64,000 nucleotides of DNA. Source: Porphyra umbilicalis. Lineage: Eukaryota; Rhodophyta; Bangiophyceae; Bangiales; Bangiaceae. The notes under the pieces are model-generated. The model did no database searches. It was not told where the DNA came from and saw nothing but the letters and a program-made list of their open reading frames with translations. Made by a program: the position numbers and the translations under genes. Below, one piece after another: positions 54,001 through 64,000 of this stretch (position 1 is the stretch's first letter; each line of letters begins with the position of its first letter). The stretch spans positions 124,001 through 188,000 of the forward strand of contig KV918891.1 in the NCBI GenBank assembly GCA_002049455.2. Direction: 5' to 3'.

Positions 54001-56027
54001 AGATCAGTGAGTCCTAGGAAACATGGAGGTCCTCCAAAGCAGGAGGTGCAACGTCCACCGCAGCGACCTCCAAGATGCGGGCTGATTGTATGGCGGCAGC
54101 CAATGGCCAGCAGGTTGGGTTGGATCACAGGAAGGCGTTTCCACCACCCACAATGCGGGGATTCTTGTCAGCCTGAGTCATCGTGTGCACGTTGCCGCTG
54201 ATCCACCACACGCACGTGTGTGGAGTCCACGTCCAGGCTGTGTGGCGTACGGCCTGACGCTTCAGCCGCCTTTGCCGTAGACAGCCCATACGACACACGC
54301 TTGCACTGCGGCTTTGGAGCACGATATGGGAACTAATGACGAAGGAAGGGCGCGCATCACCATCCGGTAGGGGTGGACTGGGTGCTGGGTAGGAAACACG
54401 TAAGGGCCGGACGCGACACGAGGCAACCGCGACCACCACCCTCAGGGGGGTGATGGGAGACAGGCAGAGAAAGGAGGGCACGAGAGGCCGCGGCAAAATA
54501 GCAACGGAGTTGCTTGATGATGCCAAGCCACACACTCCGCACGAAGAGCACCCCGCGCCCCACGGTAGACTGCACGGTCTCACAGTACAGTATATGCAGA
54601 ATACCACCCCTCGTTCAAGGGCTCGAAAATACGTATCCGGCAGGCGTGACCGGACGGAGTGGGGAGGTCTGACAGCGGTGACATCCATTTCAGCCAAATG
54701 TAAGCAGCTCAGACAACCACGCTTCCTCATGTCTGAGCGTACGTCTGGACACCCATGTCTGGAGCGCGCCAAGGTCCCAACAGTTCTTGTCTGGGACTCA
54801 GTCCTCGGACCACTTGCTTCCTCCATCCGCTCCGAAAAAGCAGCAATGTGCGAAGAATACACTCGGTTCCGGTCGCTCGCCCCACATGCGCACTTTCTGG
54901 AAGCACTGAATACAGTATGGGGGCTGGTGGGAGTGGTGGGGGAGAGAGAGTGGCTGTGGTAGCGTCGGTCTGGGCTTGGAGGGCGGGGGGCGGGGGCTGC
55001 AGTGGGATGGCAGCACCGTTGGTCTCTTGGATGGATGGGAGCGGGCCAGCCTTGCTCGTTTGGAAGTATGCACGGGAGTGGGGCAGGTCTGCTCTTCTGG
55101 GAGACTCGCACCGGCGCGCCTGTACGGGTGCATTCCACGGTTATCTGTGTGGTTCAACTCGTTCTCTTGTCCTGCGCGCTACGAGCACCTTTGTTGTCTA
55201 TCCGATGCGTGAATCAACAGACTCTTGCTTCCGCGCTGCGTGGTGGCCGGGGAGTGCAGGGAGCGCACGCACGTATGGTACGGCACGTACCTACCATGAA
55301 TGCAGGCAGTATCGAACCACGCACAGGCCGCGAACGAAGTAAAGAAGAACAATGAGTGATGCACAAATAGACACAATTTCGTGCACGGGCCCACGCAGAT
55401 CCGGGTCGGCCGACTGCACTACTGTAGATACATGCATTTGTGTCCCACCCCCCACCTCAGGCCCAGTCTTGACGACGGGCTCTCAGCGTGCACGCACGCG
55501 TGTGAACCAATGAGAGCGCTGCGTTCCAATCACGGCTGCTTCATTTCTATAAATCTGCCTCGAACGGCAGTTCCGCTCACGCAGGACTTACGCTCAAAAC
55601 AGGCTCCTTTTGGGACGATTGTGGTCGGGACGTGAGCGTGTGCGAGATTTTCTGGAATATCTGGCACACGAACATGCGTGGCAAGGCCATCAGATGATCC
55701 CCGGTCGGTTTTTGGACCCGGGTCGACTGTCAGAAAGTAATGCCCACACGTGACCGACCACGATACGAGGCACCACACAACGTGGGCAGAGATGGACAAT
55801 CGTCACTGATTGGGCGCTTGCGGCCACGGCTCTCGCCTGTTTCACAGCAACCGAGATCGCGTGGCTGGCGTCCATCGATCTCTTTTTCACCCGATTTGCG
55901 AACATTTCTGCTGCGCCGTCAAGACCACCCCCACCCCAGCACGACGAAAAACAGGACTTAGACGTCATATTCGGGTCGATCACGTTCACATGTGATCACC
56001 GTCAAGACAAGGCCTCAGGGCATGGAG
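54001..56027. other. no recognisable gene
   Basis: Several overlapping frames on both strands, no familiar motif, no tandem repeat. Confidence 0.45.
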
Positions 56028-56029
56028 TA

Positions 56030-56081
56030 ACTGACCACGCCGACTCGACGAATGTCGAGTCCTTCCTCCGCCAATGGCGGG
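56030..56081 (+). repeat. element C left terminal inverted repeat
   Basis: Matches the reverse complement of 60786-60837 with a few substitutions and one indel. Confidence 0.75.
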
Positions 56082-56650
56082 CCGTCATCAGATCAATTCA
56101 ATTCACGGTCAGGAAGGACGCTCTCCCCGTGGGGAGAGGACACTCAACATATTTAGAGTCTCAACAATATTTGTTATCTACTTGTTGGATATTGCTCCAA
56201 AGCCTCGTACATGAGACACGACGGTGTACCGTGTACCCGATTTCAACCTGCCCCCTTCTCTATCGTCCCCTCCTCCGACTACCCTTCGTTCTTGTCTATT
56301 GTGCATGCTCCCTCCCCGTTCCTCTTTTGTCCCTAGTCTCCGCCACAGCCACCCCCACCACCCCATTCACCCTGCAGGTCGCCGCCACCCCCCACCTCAA
56401 AAGTACAGTAGCGACGTCGCATCACCCCCCCCAACCCCCCCCCTCGCCCACTATCAAACTCTGCAACCGCAAACAGGGGGGGGTTATCCAAGGTGGGGGA
56501 AGGAAAAACGTGATGGGTGGTGGCGGGAGGGAGCAAGATAGCATACGAGAACGTACGGTACGCGGGAGCGGTGCAGCGGCCACAGCGGCGTGTGCCCAGG
56601 GACAGGTGGTGGTCGACGCCCGACTCGGCGAGGTAGTATTTGAGAATGCT

Positions 56651-59600
56651 GATCACAATGCAAAAAATCCGCATGAGGTGGTGGGGGGGGGGGGGAACGC
56701 CTGTCGTGCCGCCACGTGGGGGGGTGGGGGAGTGGATTTCGGGGCTTCTGGGGGGGGGGGGTTCGAGCGAGGATGATGCCACGTGAGAGGAATGGTACTT
56801 CGGTACACTCCTTGTATCCCTTGTACTCGTGTCTGTGCATGACCGTCTGCCTCGGTATTGCTCCAGCGCGTCCAACGCTGTTGCTGTATCCCCCTCCTCA
56901 GCTGCTGGCAGCCGCCATCGCTGCTGGCCGCAGCCCCCTCCCTGCCGACCGCCTCCCCCCCCTTCCTGGCTGTCTCCCCCCCCCCCTTGGTAGCCGCAGT
57001 TTTTGCGCGCTCGCTTCTGTCGCTGACCACCCCCCCCGAGCTTTTGGCCACGCCACTGGCTGTCGCTCCCACTGCTGGCGCCGCCCCCGCCGCTAGCCAC
57101 CGCCCCACAGCCGGGCGGCACCCTTGCTGCCGGCAGCCGACCGCGCGGCCAGCCACCAATCCCGGCTATGGACGATCCCCCCGCCCTTAGCGGCCGCCCG
57201 CGCTGCCGGCCACCGCCCCAGCCCCTCGTCACCGCCCCCGCACTTGGCGGCCGCCCGCGCTGCCAGCCACCTCCCCCGCCGCTGGCCGCCGCCCCCGCCC
57301 TTGGCCACTGCCCGCGCTGTCGACCGCCGCTGCTGCCCCTGGCCGCCGCCCCCGCCGCTGGCGACCGCCCCCGCTGGCGGTCGGCGGCGGTGACCCCGAC
57401 GCGTGGGCGGTCGGCATGAGAGCCGCGGCGGAGAGGGGAATCAGTGGCGATCGGGGGGATCAGCGGCGGTAGGGGCCTCATCGGCGGTGAGGCGGGCCAG
57501 CGGCGGTGAGGGGGACCAGCCACGGTCGGGGGAAAGTAATAAAGATGGGGGGGGCAGCAGCGGGGGAGGGTGCAGCAGCGGGGGAGATGCAGCAGCGGGG
57601 GGGAGACAGCAGCGGCGGGGGAGGCAGCAGAGGACGGGGGAGGCAGCAGTGGGCGGGAGAAACAGCGACTGTAGGGGGAATCCAGCGAAGAAGCATCACT
57701 GCTGGGGAGAAGAGATGGGAGACGGGGGCAGGAGGGAGGTGGAACCTTCTATCAGCACGTCAGAAACAACGCAACGGAAAGAAAGGCACTGACGACGGCA
57801 GTCGTGACCGTCGTGGCAACCAACTGAGGGGGGCCTGGCGGCAGATCAGGCTCGAGATGACTCCACCAAGCAGTGTGAATGGACCCCCGCTGACAGCATC
57901 TCAGATCCAGTGTATTCGGCAGATCGACACTTACACTGCCCAATCCAGTTGATCACTTGTTTTTTCTGACACTGTTCCATCCAGTGGGTTGTGACCCTGC
58001 GCTTCTCTTGCGGCCTACAACAGTTCTGCATATTTTTTTGCAAAGAAAACAACGTCTTATGTCTCCTACAGTACCATGTCCCCATTTTTTTCAACTTCGG
58101 TGGGGATCGGTATGGTCTGGTCACCACGGCGTTCCTCGCTGCCATATGGTCCAAGAAGAAGGAGCATACGGCACGTCCGGGCCGAACTCGACCAAAACAA
58201 CACTTTTTCAGAGAGACTCGTTTCTGATGCCCTGAAGGGTCCTGGAAAGGAAATAGTGAGTCGCTAAGCGCACAAACGCTTCCTTCCTTCTCTTTTCGCC
58301 CGTCCAAGTTCACAGCGGCGAGATACTCCGCTACCCCCCCACGACGCCCGGCCCGTCTGCTGGCCAACTTTCTGTGTGCATTAGCTTTGCTACATGGTTT
58401 ACTCCTGATAGAGACTGAAAAGCCACGCCAGTACTGTCATATGATGCCCACTGCGCGTAACGTGCTTTCAGCCTTCCCAGCCACCCCAATAGCGAGCGTA
58501 CGAGCCTTCTGCGGAGGTGGTATGCCGCCAAAGCACTCTGGGCCCTCCCTAACAGTCCCATGAGAGCCTCACGCACACTTATCCGTGGGCCATCACTCGT
58601 TGTGGGCGGTTGTATCACCGATATACTCTGGAACCCGCTGGTAACAGGAGGCCACTAACGGCCCACTCAGTTGTGTACAGTGGTCTGTGGGGACACAGTG
58701 GACACACACTGCTATGTGCATGGCTTCACAAGCACCGCAGCCGCCAGCAACAGCCGAAAACAGATGACGCATACCCCCCCCCTGCGTGACCCCCTCTCAC
58801 CCCTACCTACTCTCGACACCAGCTACCCCTGCCCGCCTTTGCTTCGCAGAAGACAAAACAATAGTCATGCTTCTGATCAACAGCTTGGCCTTTATAAAGC
58901 CGCTGCTCGCCGACCGACCCCGCCGCCGGCCGCTACCGCCGCCGGCCGCCCCCACCACCAGCCACCACCACCAGCCGCCCCATCCACAATCGATGGCCTC
59001 TGACCACCCGGGCCAAAACCCGCCACCACCAGCCGTCACCGACAACCGGTACTCCCGCCGACCGCCCACGCGTAAGCGCCGCCGCTGGTCAGCCTACTCG
59101 CCGGATCCCCCACGCCAACAGCCGAGACCGGGAGCGCCCCCGCTGCCGCACCCCCCCCTGCTTGCTGGCACCCGACGCCGGCGCCTGCGCCTCACCGCCA
59201 AGCACCGCCACCGCCAGCACGAGCCGCCAGAGACCGCCTGCCACCGGCGAGGGGCGCCCAACCCCGCAGCGAGGGGAGGCTGGAGGGAACGCGGGGAGCG
59301 GCGGGAAGACGAGGTGCGGCAGGCCGCTCCGCCGCACACCGCCCTGTCACCTGCCAGTCCTGTCGCCTTTTGGCCCCGCCGCCTGCCCGCACAGCCGTCC
59401 ACCCGTCGTACCTGCCTAGCTGGCGCAGGGGGGAGGGAAAGCGGGGGCGGCAGTCGCAGCGGCGCGGGTGGCGCGGCGCGGCGCAGCGGGGAGAGGGGTG
59501 GTGGCCGCCCGCACCGCCGGCCCCCGCTGGTCGGAAAGCGCCAGCAGGAGAGAGAAGAGCAGGAAAGCGGGAGCGGGGGAGCAGAGGGAGCAGATGGGGG

Positions 59601-60016
59601 GGGCGGGCGGGGGGGGGGCCGGGGGGGGGGGGGGGCGGGTGGGGGGAGGGGGCGGGCGGGGTGGGAGGGCGGGCGGGCCAGGCGGTGGGTGAAACGGTCG
59701 CAGATACGGGCATCACGGCCGATACGCCGGTCGGAAGGCGTGGATCACAGCAGTGTGCAGGGGGGGGGCGTGGGCCGCTCTGTAGAGGGGGTGCCGCACG
59801 GCACTCCACAGGGGGGGGTCGACCATGAATGTCGTTATGACCACCGACACCACACGCCAGGACATGGTATTGCACCAGCCACACAGTAAATGCAATGGTC
59901 AAGGCATTCCCGCGTAGCTTCTGGGCCACGTCCTCGACGCGCAGTGCCAGCCACGAGCAGCGAGCGCTCTTAGAGATCCTCAGGGACCACCCCATGCAAA
60001 AGTTTGCATTGTGATC
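56651..60016. mobile_element. non-autonomous element B, related to A, G- and GGC-rich
   Basis: Begins GATCACAATGCAAAAAATCC; the right end, reverse complemented, begins GATCACAATGCAAACTTTTG. Near the left end it shares GCCACGTGGGGGG and GATTTCGGGGCTTCTGGGGG with element A. Most of the 3.4 kb is low-complexity: CCGCCCCCG-type repeats at 56880-57400, GGGGGAGGCAGCAGCG-type at 57540-57680 and G-rich runs at 59590-59680. Long open frames on both strands here are compositional. Confidence 0.55.
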
Positions 60017-60733
60017 GAAAGCCCCAGATACTACATGGACTCGGCCGCCCCGAGGGCAAATCGCGCGCGCTGTTGCCACTTGGTGATCGGATTGCAAGTG
60101 CTGCCGTCGCTATCTGTGACGCTCTCATTGGCTGAATCTATCGAGGTGTCGGTGGTCGACAATCGACTGGCCAATCAGAATTTTGCGCGCCCAAAGGGGT
60201 TGGCCACGTCAATACGCGTCTGATCAACGGGGGCTGGCCCCCGTCCGCTCAGAGACGGCTCTGTGGCAGCCGCCCTTCGTTCCTGTCCCCCTCGTCTCGA
60301 CCCCTCCCTCCGCTCCTCTTGTTGCCCCGGTCCAGCATCCTCCGCCGTCGCCCCCACCTCTTCCCTCCACCTCGTCCCCCCTCCCCCTCTTGATGCTTCG
60401 TCCCTCCCCCACCCCCCGCCCCCCCGACCCCCGGCCCCGCTACCCTTTTATGCTTTTTTTTTTTTGTCCTGCTCTGGTTGGAGTAGGCGACGATGCCGCT
60501 GGGGGGGGGGGGGGGTGGGGCTGCGGAGTTTTAGGGCGGAGGGAAAGGTGACGGAAGGTGCTGCGACCATGGACAGTAGGGGGCTGGGCGTCCGCCGACC
60601 AAAAAGGGAGGGAGGGGGGAGAGGGAAGGAGGAGGGATGCACGCGCACGGTGGCAGTCCAGTACCGTTCAAAACATTGTTCTTGTACCCTGTACAGCCTG
60701 CTGCATTGCTTTGAACTATTTGGGTGAGGCACC

Positions 60734-60761
60734 CTTCAAATGTATAAGTCACATTTGAAAG
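60734..60761. repeat. short hairpin near the right end of element C
   Basis: CTTCAAATGT and ACATTTGAAAG form a 10-bp stem around a 7-nt loop. Confidence 0.6.
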
Positions 60762-60785
60762 CCCGTCGGGGGGCTTCGCAGGGAG

Positions 60786-60837
60786 GCACGCCATTGGCTG
60801 AGATCGACTCGACATCCGTCGAGTCGGCGTGGTCAGT
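60786..60837 (-). repeat. element C right terminal inverted repeat
   Basis: Partner of 56030-56081, followed by TA at 60838-60839. Confidence 0.75.
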
Positions 60838-60839
60838 TA

Positions 60840-61900
60840 CACCCTCCCTCAGAGCACGCCCAACAACGTCGGTTGCGAACCGCTTTTGCGTATTATTCGT
60901 TAAACGTGGCATATTTGCCAGTTATGGGCAGAGGTATGGGAAAACCGGTCATCCCACCAACGTCGCGAACCAGATCTGCGAACCGAGCTACTGGTGGGCC
61001 AGATATAAGTCCAACCGGATAATGTGGCGCTGGTTCGCAGGAGGTTCGCATTTTTCCATCGGCCGACCATACCACTGGCGTTTGGGCAGACGTTTGTGCA
61101 TTTCCGAACTTTTTGCGAACCGAATCTGTCTACAATTGTGTCTAAACGGGGGTCAAACACCCAAATCGGGACGATCGCAGACAAACACACGTTGCGTTGA
61201 CGATCGCACAGGCGTCTCGAGATCTGATATTCATGAGCATGCGGTCGCGAGTGGCCGCAGATTCCGTTCGAGGCGCAGGCGGCGCTCATTGTCGGGCCCT
61301 GTGGGGGGGGGGGCCGGCGGGACACGGTTTTTTCGTGGTGGACATCCGCCGCCACGCGCGATTCTGGGTCGGCCCCCCCACGGCTGAACGGTTTGATTAG
61401 GGGGGGGGGCCGCCTAGAGGCACTGTCGCATGGGTTGGCGCGCGGCCCCAATGCGGTCGTGCAGCGGCATTCTTTGGCGGGGTGGCCCCCAGTTGACGCG
61501 CTGCTGGTGCCACCAACCTGCGCTGGGAGCCAATCGGGGGGGGGTTCCGCGCAGCGTAACATTGTGTGGCCGGCATGTGACTGTCCGCGCGCAGCCGCAC
61601 CGGCGGGAATGGGCCGTGCATGGGGGTTTTCAGGCAGCGCCGCGCAGCCCACATTATTGGTCACGCGGCCGCCCTGGACCTGCCAATTGCGCTTTCTGTG
61701 GGGGGGGGGGCGCGGAGCGACAGATCGACGCGGTGCGCCCGCCACCAGCGGCGCGTCGATCACACCGTCGTCGTCGGGGGGAGCGCGATTGCGGCACCGC
61801 CGTCGTCGGCGTCGTCGATCCCGTTTCCCCGTTCTGCCCGTCTCCTTCGCCGGCGCAGCGGCCGTGAGCGGCCGTGAGCGGCCGTATTGACGGCCGCATT
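60840..61900. other. no recognisable gene
   Basis: Several short G-runs; open frames without motifs. The sequence AGCGGCCGTG repeats tandemly at about 61857-61885. Confidence 0.45.
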
Positions 61901-61953
61901 TGCGGCCGCTTCTGCGGCCGCTCTAGCTCTCCTGACGTCGGCTGCACTTGTGG

Positions 61954-62577
61954 ATGGAGATGGACGCGTCCACTGATGATGGGTCTGGGTCGTCGAGCGA
62001 TGACGGCCGCGGGCAGTCGGAGGGCTCCGCGGACGAGCTGCTTGCGGCCGTCATCGGAGCGCGATCTCTGTTCCTGACGCGCCGCCATCGCAGGAATGCG
62101 GCGCATGGAGCGCGCAGACGGCGTTTTGTCGGGTCTGTGGCCGGGCGGCGTGCCAACCGGCCACGTGATTTCGACCAGGGTATGCGCGGCATCATGCGGG
62201 ATTATTTTGGTGTGGATGGGCAGCCGCCTGTGTATGGAGAAGAGACGTTTGAGCGTCGCTTCCGTGTGCCACGGTCTCTGTTTATGAGCGTTTACGAGGC
62301 CATTTGCGACAGGCCGTGTGGGCGGCAGAGTATCAATGCGACGAGGCGGCCACGAGCTCATGTTCTGCAGAAGCTGGTGGCCGCTTTCTGTGTGGCCGCG
62401 TACGGGGGGTCGTTTAATCGCGCGGATGAGTATGTTCGGCTGTCCAATTTCACAACTGACGTGGCGACAAAGAAGCTGGTTGAGTTCATCGCTGAGGAGG
62501 GGGAACATGTGTACCGACGGCCTCCTATCGAGGAGGAGATCTCTTCGCGAAGACCTGGCAGCCCATATTTCCGCTGA
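61954..62577 (+). pseudogene. Harbinger/PIF transposase, N-terminal fragment
   Basis: 207-codon frame from the ATG at 61954 (MEMDASTDDGSGSSSDD). After an acidic start and a basic stretch (RRHRRNAAHGARRRR) it shows the N-terminal region of plant/algal-type Harbinger nucleases: RDFDQGMRGIMRDYFGVDGQ, YGEETFERRFRVPRSLFMSV, LQKLVAAFCVAAYGGSFNRA and DEYVRLSNFTTDVATKKLVE. Family members continue with a DDE_Tnp_4 catalytic domain, which is absent: the frame ends at 62577 and I see no catalytic motif downstream. It is therefore a truncated or abandoned copy. Confidence 0.75.
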
Positions 62578-63060
62578 TCGCGGGTCCCTTGCGGAGCCGT
62601 ATGTGTAGTCTTCAACGGTTGTTTTTTTCGCCGTCATGGCATTTTTTCCTCACATTTTTGCACGTTGGCCGCGGCCGCCACGTCGACTTAGGATAGTTAA
62701 GACTCATGGGCGGCTTCCACTTCTCTGGAAAGACAGGCGAGGCCACCGCTCTGTCTGGCGTGGGCGTATGCCCGCGAGCTTCGTATAATATCATGCTGCA
62801 ATGTAACTGATGCATAAGTGAAGGGATCGTGCCGTGCTGGCTTCTCGGACAGAGTCGGTGAGTCGGACAGAGTCAGAGAGTAGGAAAAAAAAAACCGGCA
62901 AAGGGAAAAAAAAAACGTGTATTATTGTGGTACACTAGCCGAACACTCAACGCGCAGAGAGGACTCCGTCTCGCCAATTAAAAGAGTCACAACTCAAGGC
63001 AAGTCACCATCCGCGACATCGCTGCCACTAGTGCCACAGGAAGCGTCCCACTCGTCGTCG
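62578..63060. other. no recognisable gene
   Basis: Lower GC; contains a short direct repeat GTGAGTCGGACAGAGTC-like at about 62855-62880 and two A-runs (62884-62891, 62906-62914). Confidence 0.4.
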
Positions 63061-63374
63061 CCCGAAGCGCCAGCGGCCGCATTCTGCGGCCGCGGCGTCA
63101 CGAAGCGACTTGGACCTGGGACGGAGTCCCCGCCCGCTGTGAAGGGGCATGCTTGGTCTGCAGCGAGTTCAAGCCGCGCGCCTTCCTCCGCTTGACAGAT
63201 TAAACACCAGCAGAAGCCGCAGCGCGGCGGGCAACGGCCGCGCTGGCGACCGCAGCTGGTGATGCGCAGGCACACGGCGACGCATGGGAGCCGCCACTGG
63301 AAAAAGGTGCAGACGGAAGCCATGCGGCCACACTCGCGGCCGCGCCGGACGCCGGGGACTCGACCGTACGGCCC

Positions 63375-63692
63375 GTGGTCGACGCCGACGCGGCCGCTTC
63401 GCGGCCGTTCACAGCCACGACGCCGGGCGTAGCGGGCGGTCCGCCAGACCCAGGAGACGCGGCCGCACCGGCACATGCAGAAGCCGCACATGCGGGCGAT
63501 GCGGCCGCACCTGGAGCCCCACCTGCGGCCGCAGCCGCCGTCGCCTCAGCGGCCGCATTAGCGGCCGCAGAGGTGCCCAATACAGACAGCGCCGTCGTTG
63601 TCAAGAGGGACGCGAGGCGTGACTACGCTGCTTTGGCCTTGCGCAGTCTTGCACTGGACAGCAGCAGGGTGTGTCCGGCTGGATGCATATGA
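63375..63692 (+). CDS. Ala-rich ORF with a charged C-terminus, possible accessory ORF of the Harbinger element
   Basis: A 105-codon frame, Ala/Pro-rich because of the GCGGCCGC octamers (encoding AAA), ending with a non-repetitive segment VVVKRDARRDYAALALRSLA. Harbinger elements usually carry a second, Myb/SANT-like ORF; I cannot see such a domain here, so the link is by position only. The opposite strand is open as well. Confidence 0.2.
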   Translation: MVDADAAASRPFTATTPGVAGGPPDPGDAAAPAHAEAAHAGDAAAPGAPPAAAAAVASAAALAAAEVPNTDSAVVVKRDARRDYAALALRSLALDSSRVCPAGCI

Positions 63693-64000
63693 ACAGCGCG
63701 TCTGACCAATGAGCATGCGGATCGCTGACACGAAAATCGGATGTGGCCGCACGATTCTGCCGCTGCGCGACGGGCGCTATCGTACGTGACCCCTGCCGGG
63801 TCTCGGCAGACTCGCAAGCCCGGCCACCCGACCGCCGCAGGCGGCCGCGTGGGAGCCCGCCCTGCGTCACGGTGACTGGCGGACACCACGCGGCCGCCTC
63901 AGAGGCAGACACCACGCGGCCGCCTCACAGGCGCTTCAGAACAAGAATGCTCCAGTGTCCATCGAGGCGAAAGCGCCACCAGATTGCATGCACGCTGTAC

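Larger units (their letters stand above)
56030..60837. mobile_element. TA-flanked element C (4.8 kb), host of nested element B
   Basis: Inverted termini of about 52 bp start ACTGACCACGCCGACTCGAC on both sides, each preceded by TA (56028-56029; 60838-60839). Both contain an internal palindrome of the type GACTCGAC-N4-GTCGAGTC and a CCAATGGCG motif. Without element B it would be about 1.4 kb. No transposase was recognised, so it is non-autonomous. Confidence 0.7.
61902..63923. repeat. cluster of 14 GCGGCCGC octamers around the Harbinger fragment
   Basis: Two copies lie at 61902-61922, just upstream of the transposase fragment. Twelve lie between 63072 and 63923, in both coding-like and clearly different contexts, with no surrounding tandem unit. 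Several flanks alternate TGCGGCCGCT/AGCGGCCGCA. The octamer is a perfect palindrome. Binding sites for the element's own proteins would explain occurrence on both sides of the gene, but no binding data can be read from sequence. Confidence 0.6.

Noticed and set aside
54125..55138. 337-codon minus-strand ORF
   Set aside because: Its composition is mixed and motif-free, and shorter frames overlap it on both strands; not enough to call a gene.

Overview
This window looks like nuclear DNA of a eukaryote, most likely a GC-rich marine alga and plausibly a bangiophyte red alga (Porphyra/Pyropia type). That assignment is an inference. It rests on the GC-rich sequence with long G and C tracts, a GT-AG spliced gene whose product starts with a chloroplast-type transit peptide (51603-52845, minus), and a dense load of eukaryotic transposons (Ty1/copia, Ty3/gypsy chromovirus, pogo/Jerky, Tc1/IS630-like, piggyBac, hAT and Harbinger). 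I see no rRNA, tRNA, CRISPR array or bacterial operon. Only the transit-peptide gene looks like an intact host gene; a UFL1-like stretch (50204-50968) looks like a broken host gene.

Layout. 1-4655: no recognisable gene. 4656-7080: decayed Ty3/gypsy chromovirus pol, followed by an extra ORF (7132-7677) and GC-rich minisatellites (7990-8880, 9931-10160, 10807-11458). 11463-12242: truncated copy of a TA-flanked element (R2) whose complete inverted copy is at 43167-44214. 12649-23170: a three-level nest. A ~0.7 kb repeat (R1, intact copy at 48065-48790) is split at a TA by a pogo/Jerky-like transposon (13191-22999), and that transposon is interrupted by a complete, young Ty1/copia element (13521-19485, TSD CAGGC). 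23407-23788: a MITE.

25057-40030 is the most unusual region. Two identical 52-bp inverted repeats, each bordered by TA, enclose ~15 kb holding a repeat array, a spliced 2-oxoglutarate/Fe(II)-oxygenase-like gene, a Tc1/IS630-type DDE transposase gene whose stop codon has been displaced by a hAT-type MITE, a 3.4-kb near-perfect palindrome with a duplicated gene, and a spliced cysteine-rich protein gene. I read it as a candidate giant TA-target transposon with cargo, inserted 17 bp past the stop codon of a piggyBac transposase gene (40047-42464, minus).

40-50 kb holds that piggyBac gene, the complete R2, a broken gene of an uncharacterised transposon-associated family (45063-47572) and the intact R1. 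50-64 kb holds the UFL1-like fragment, the plastid-targeted gene, a second nest of elements with inverted termini (56030-60837 containing 56651-60016; a relative at 53212-54000), and a truncated Harbinger transposase N-terminus beside a cluster of GCGGCCGC octamers. Exon boundaries are read by eye from GT/AG sites and frame. Element boundaries come from inverted repeats and target duplications seen directly in the sequence.
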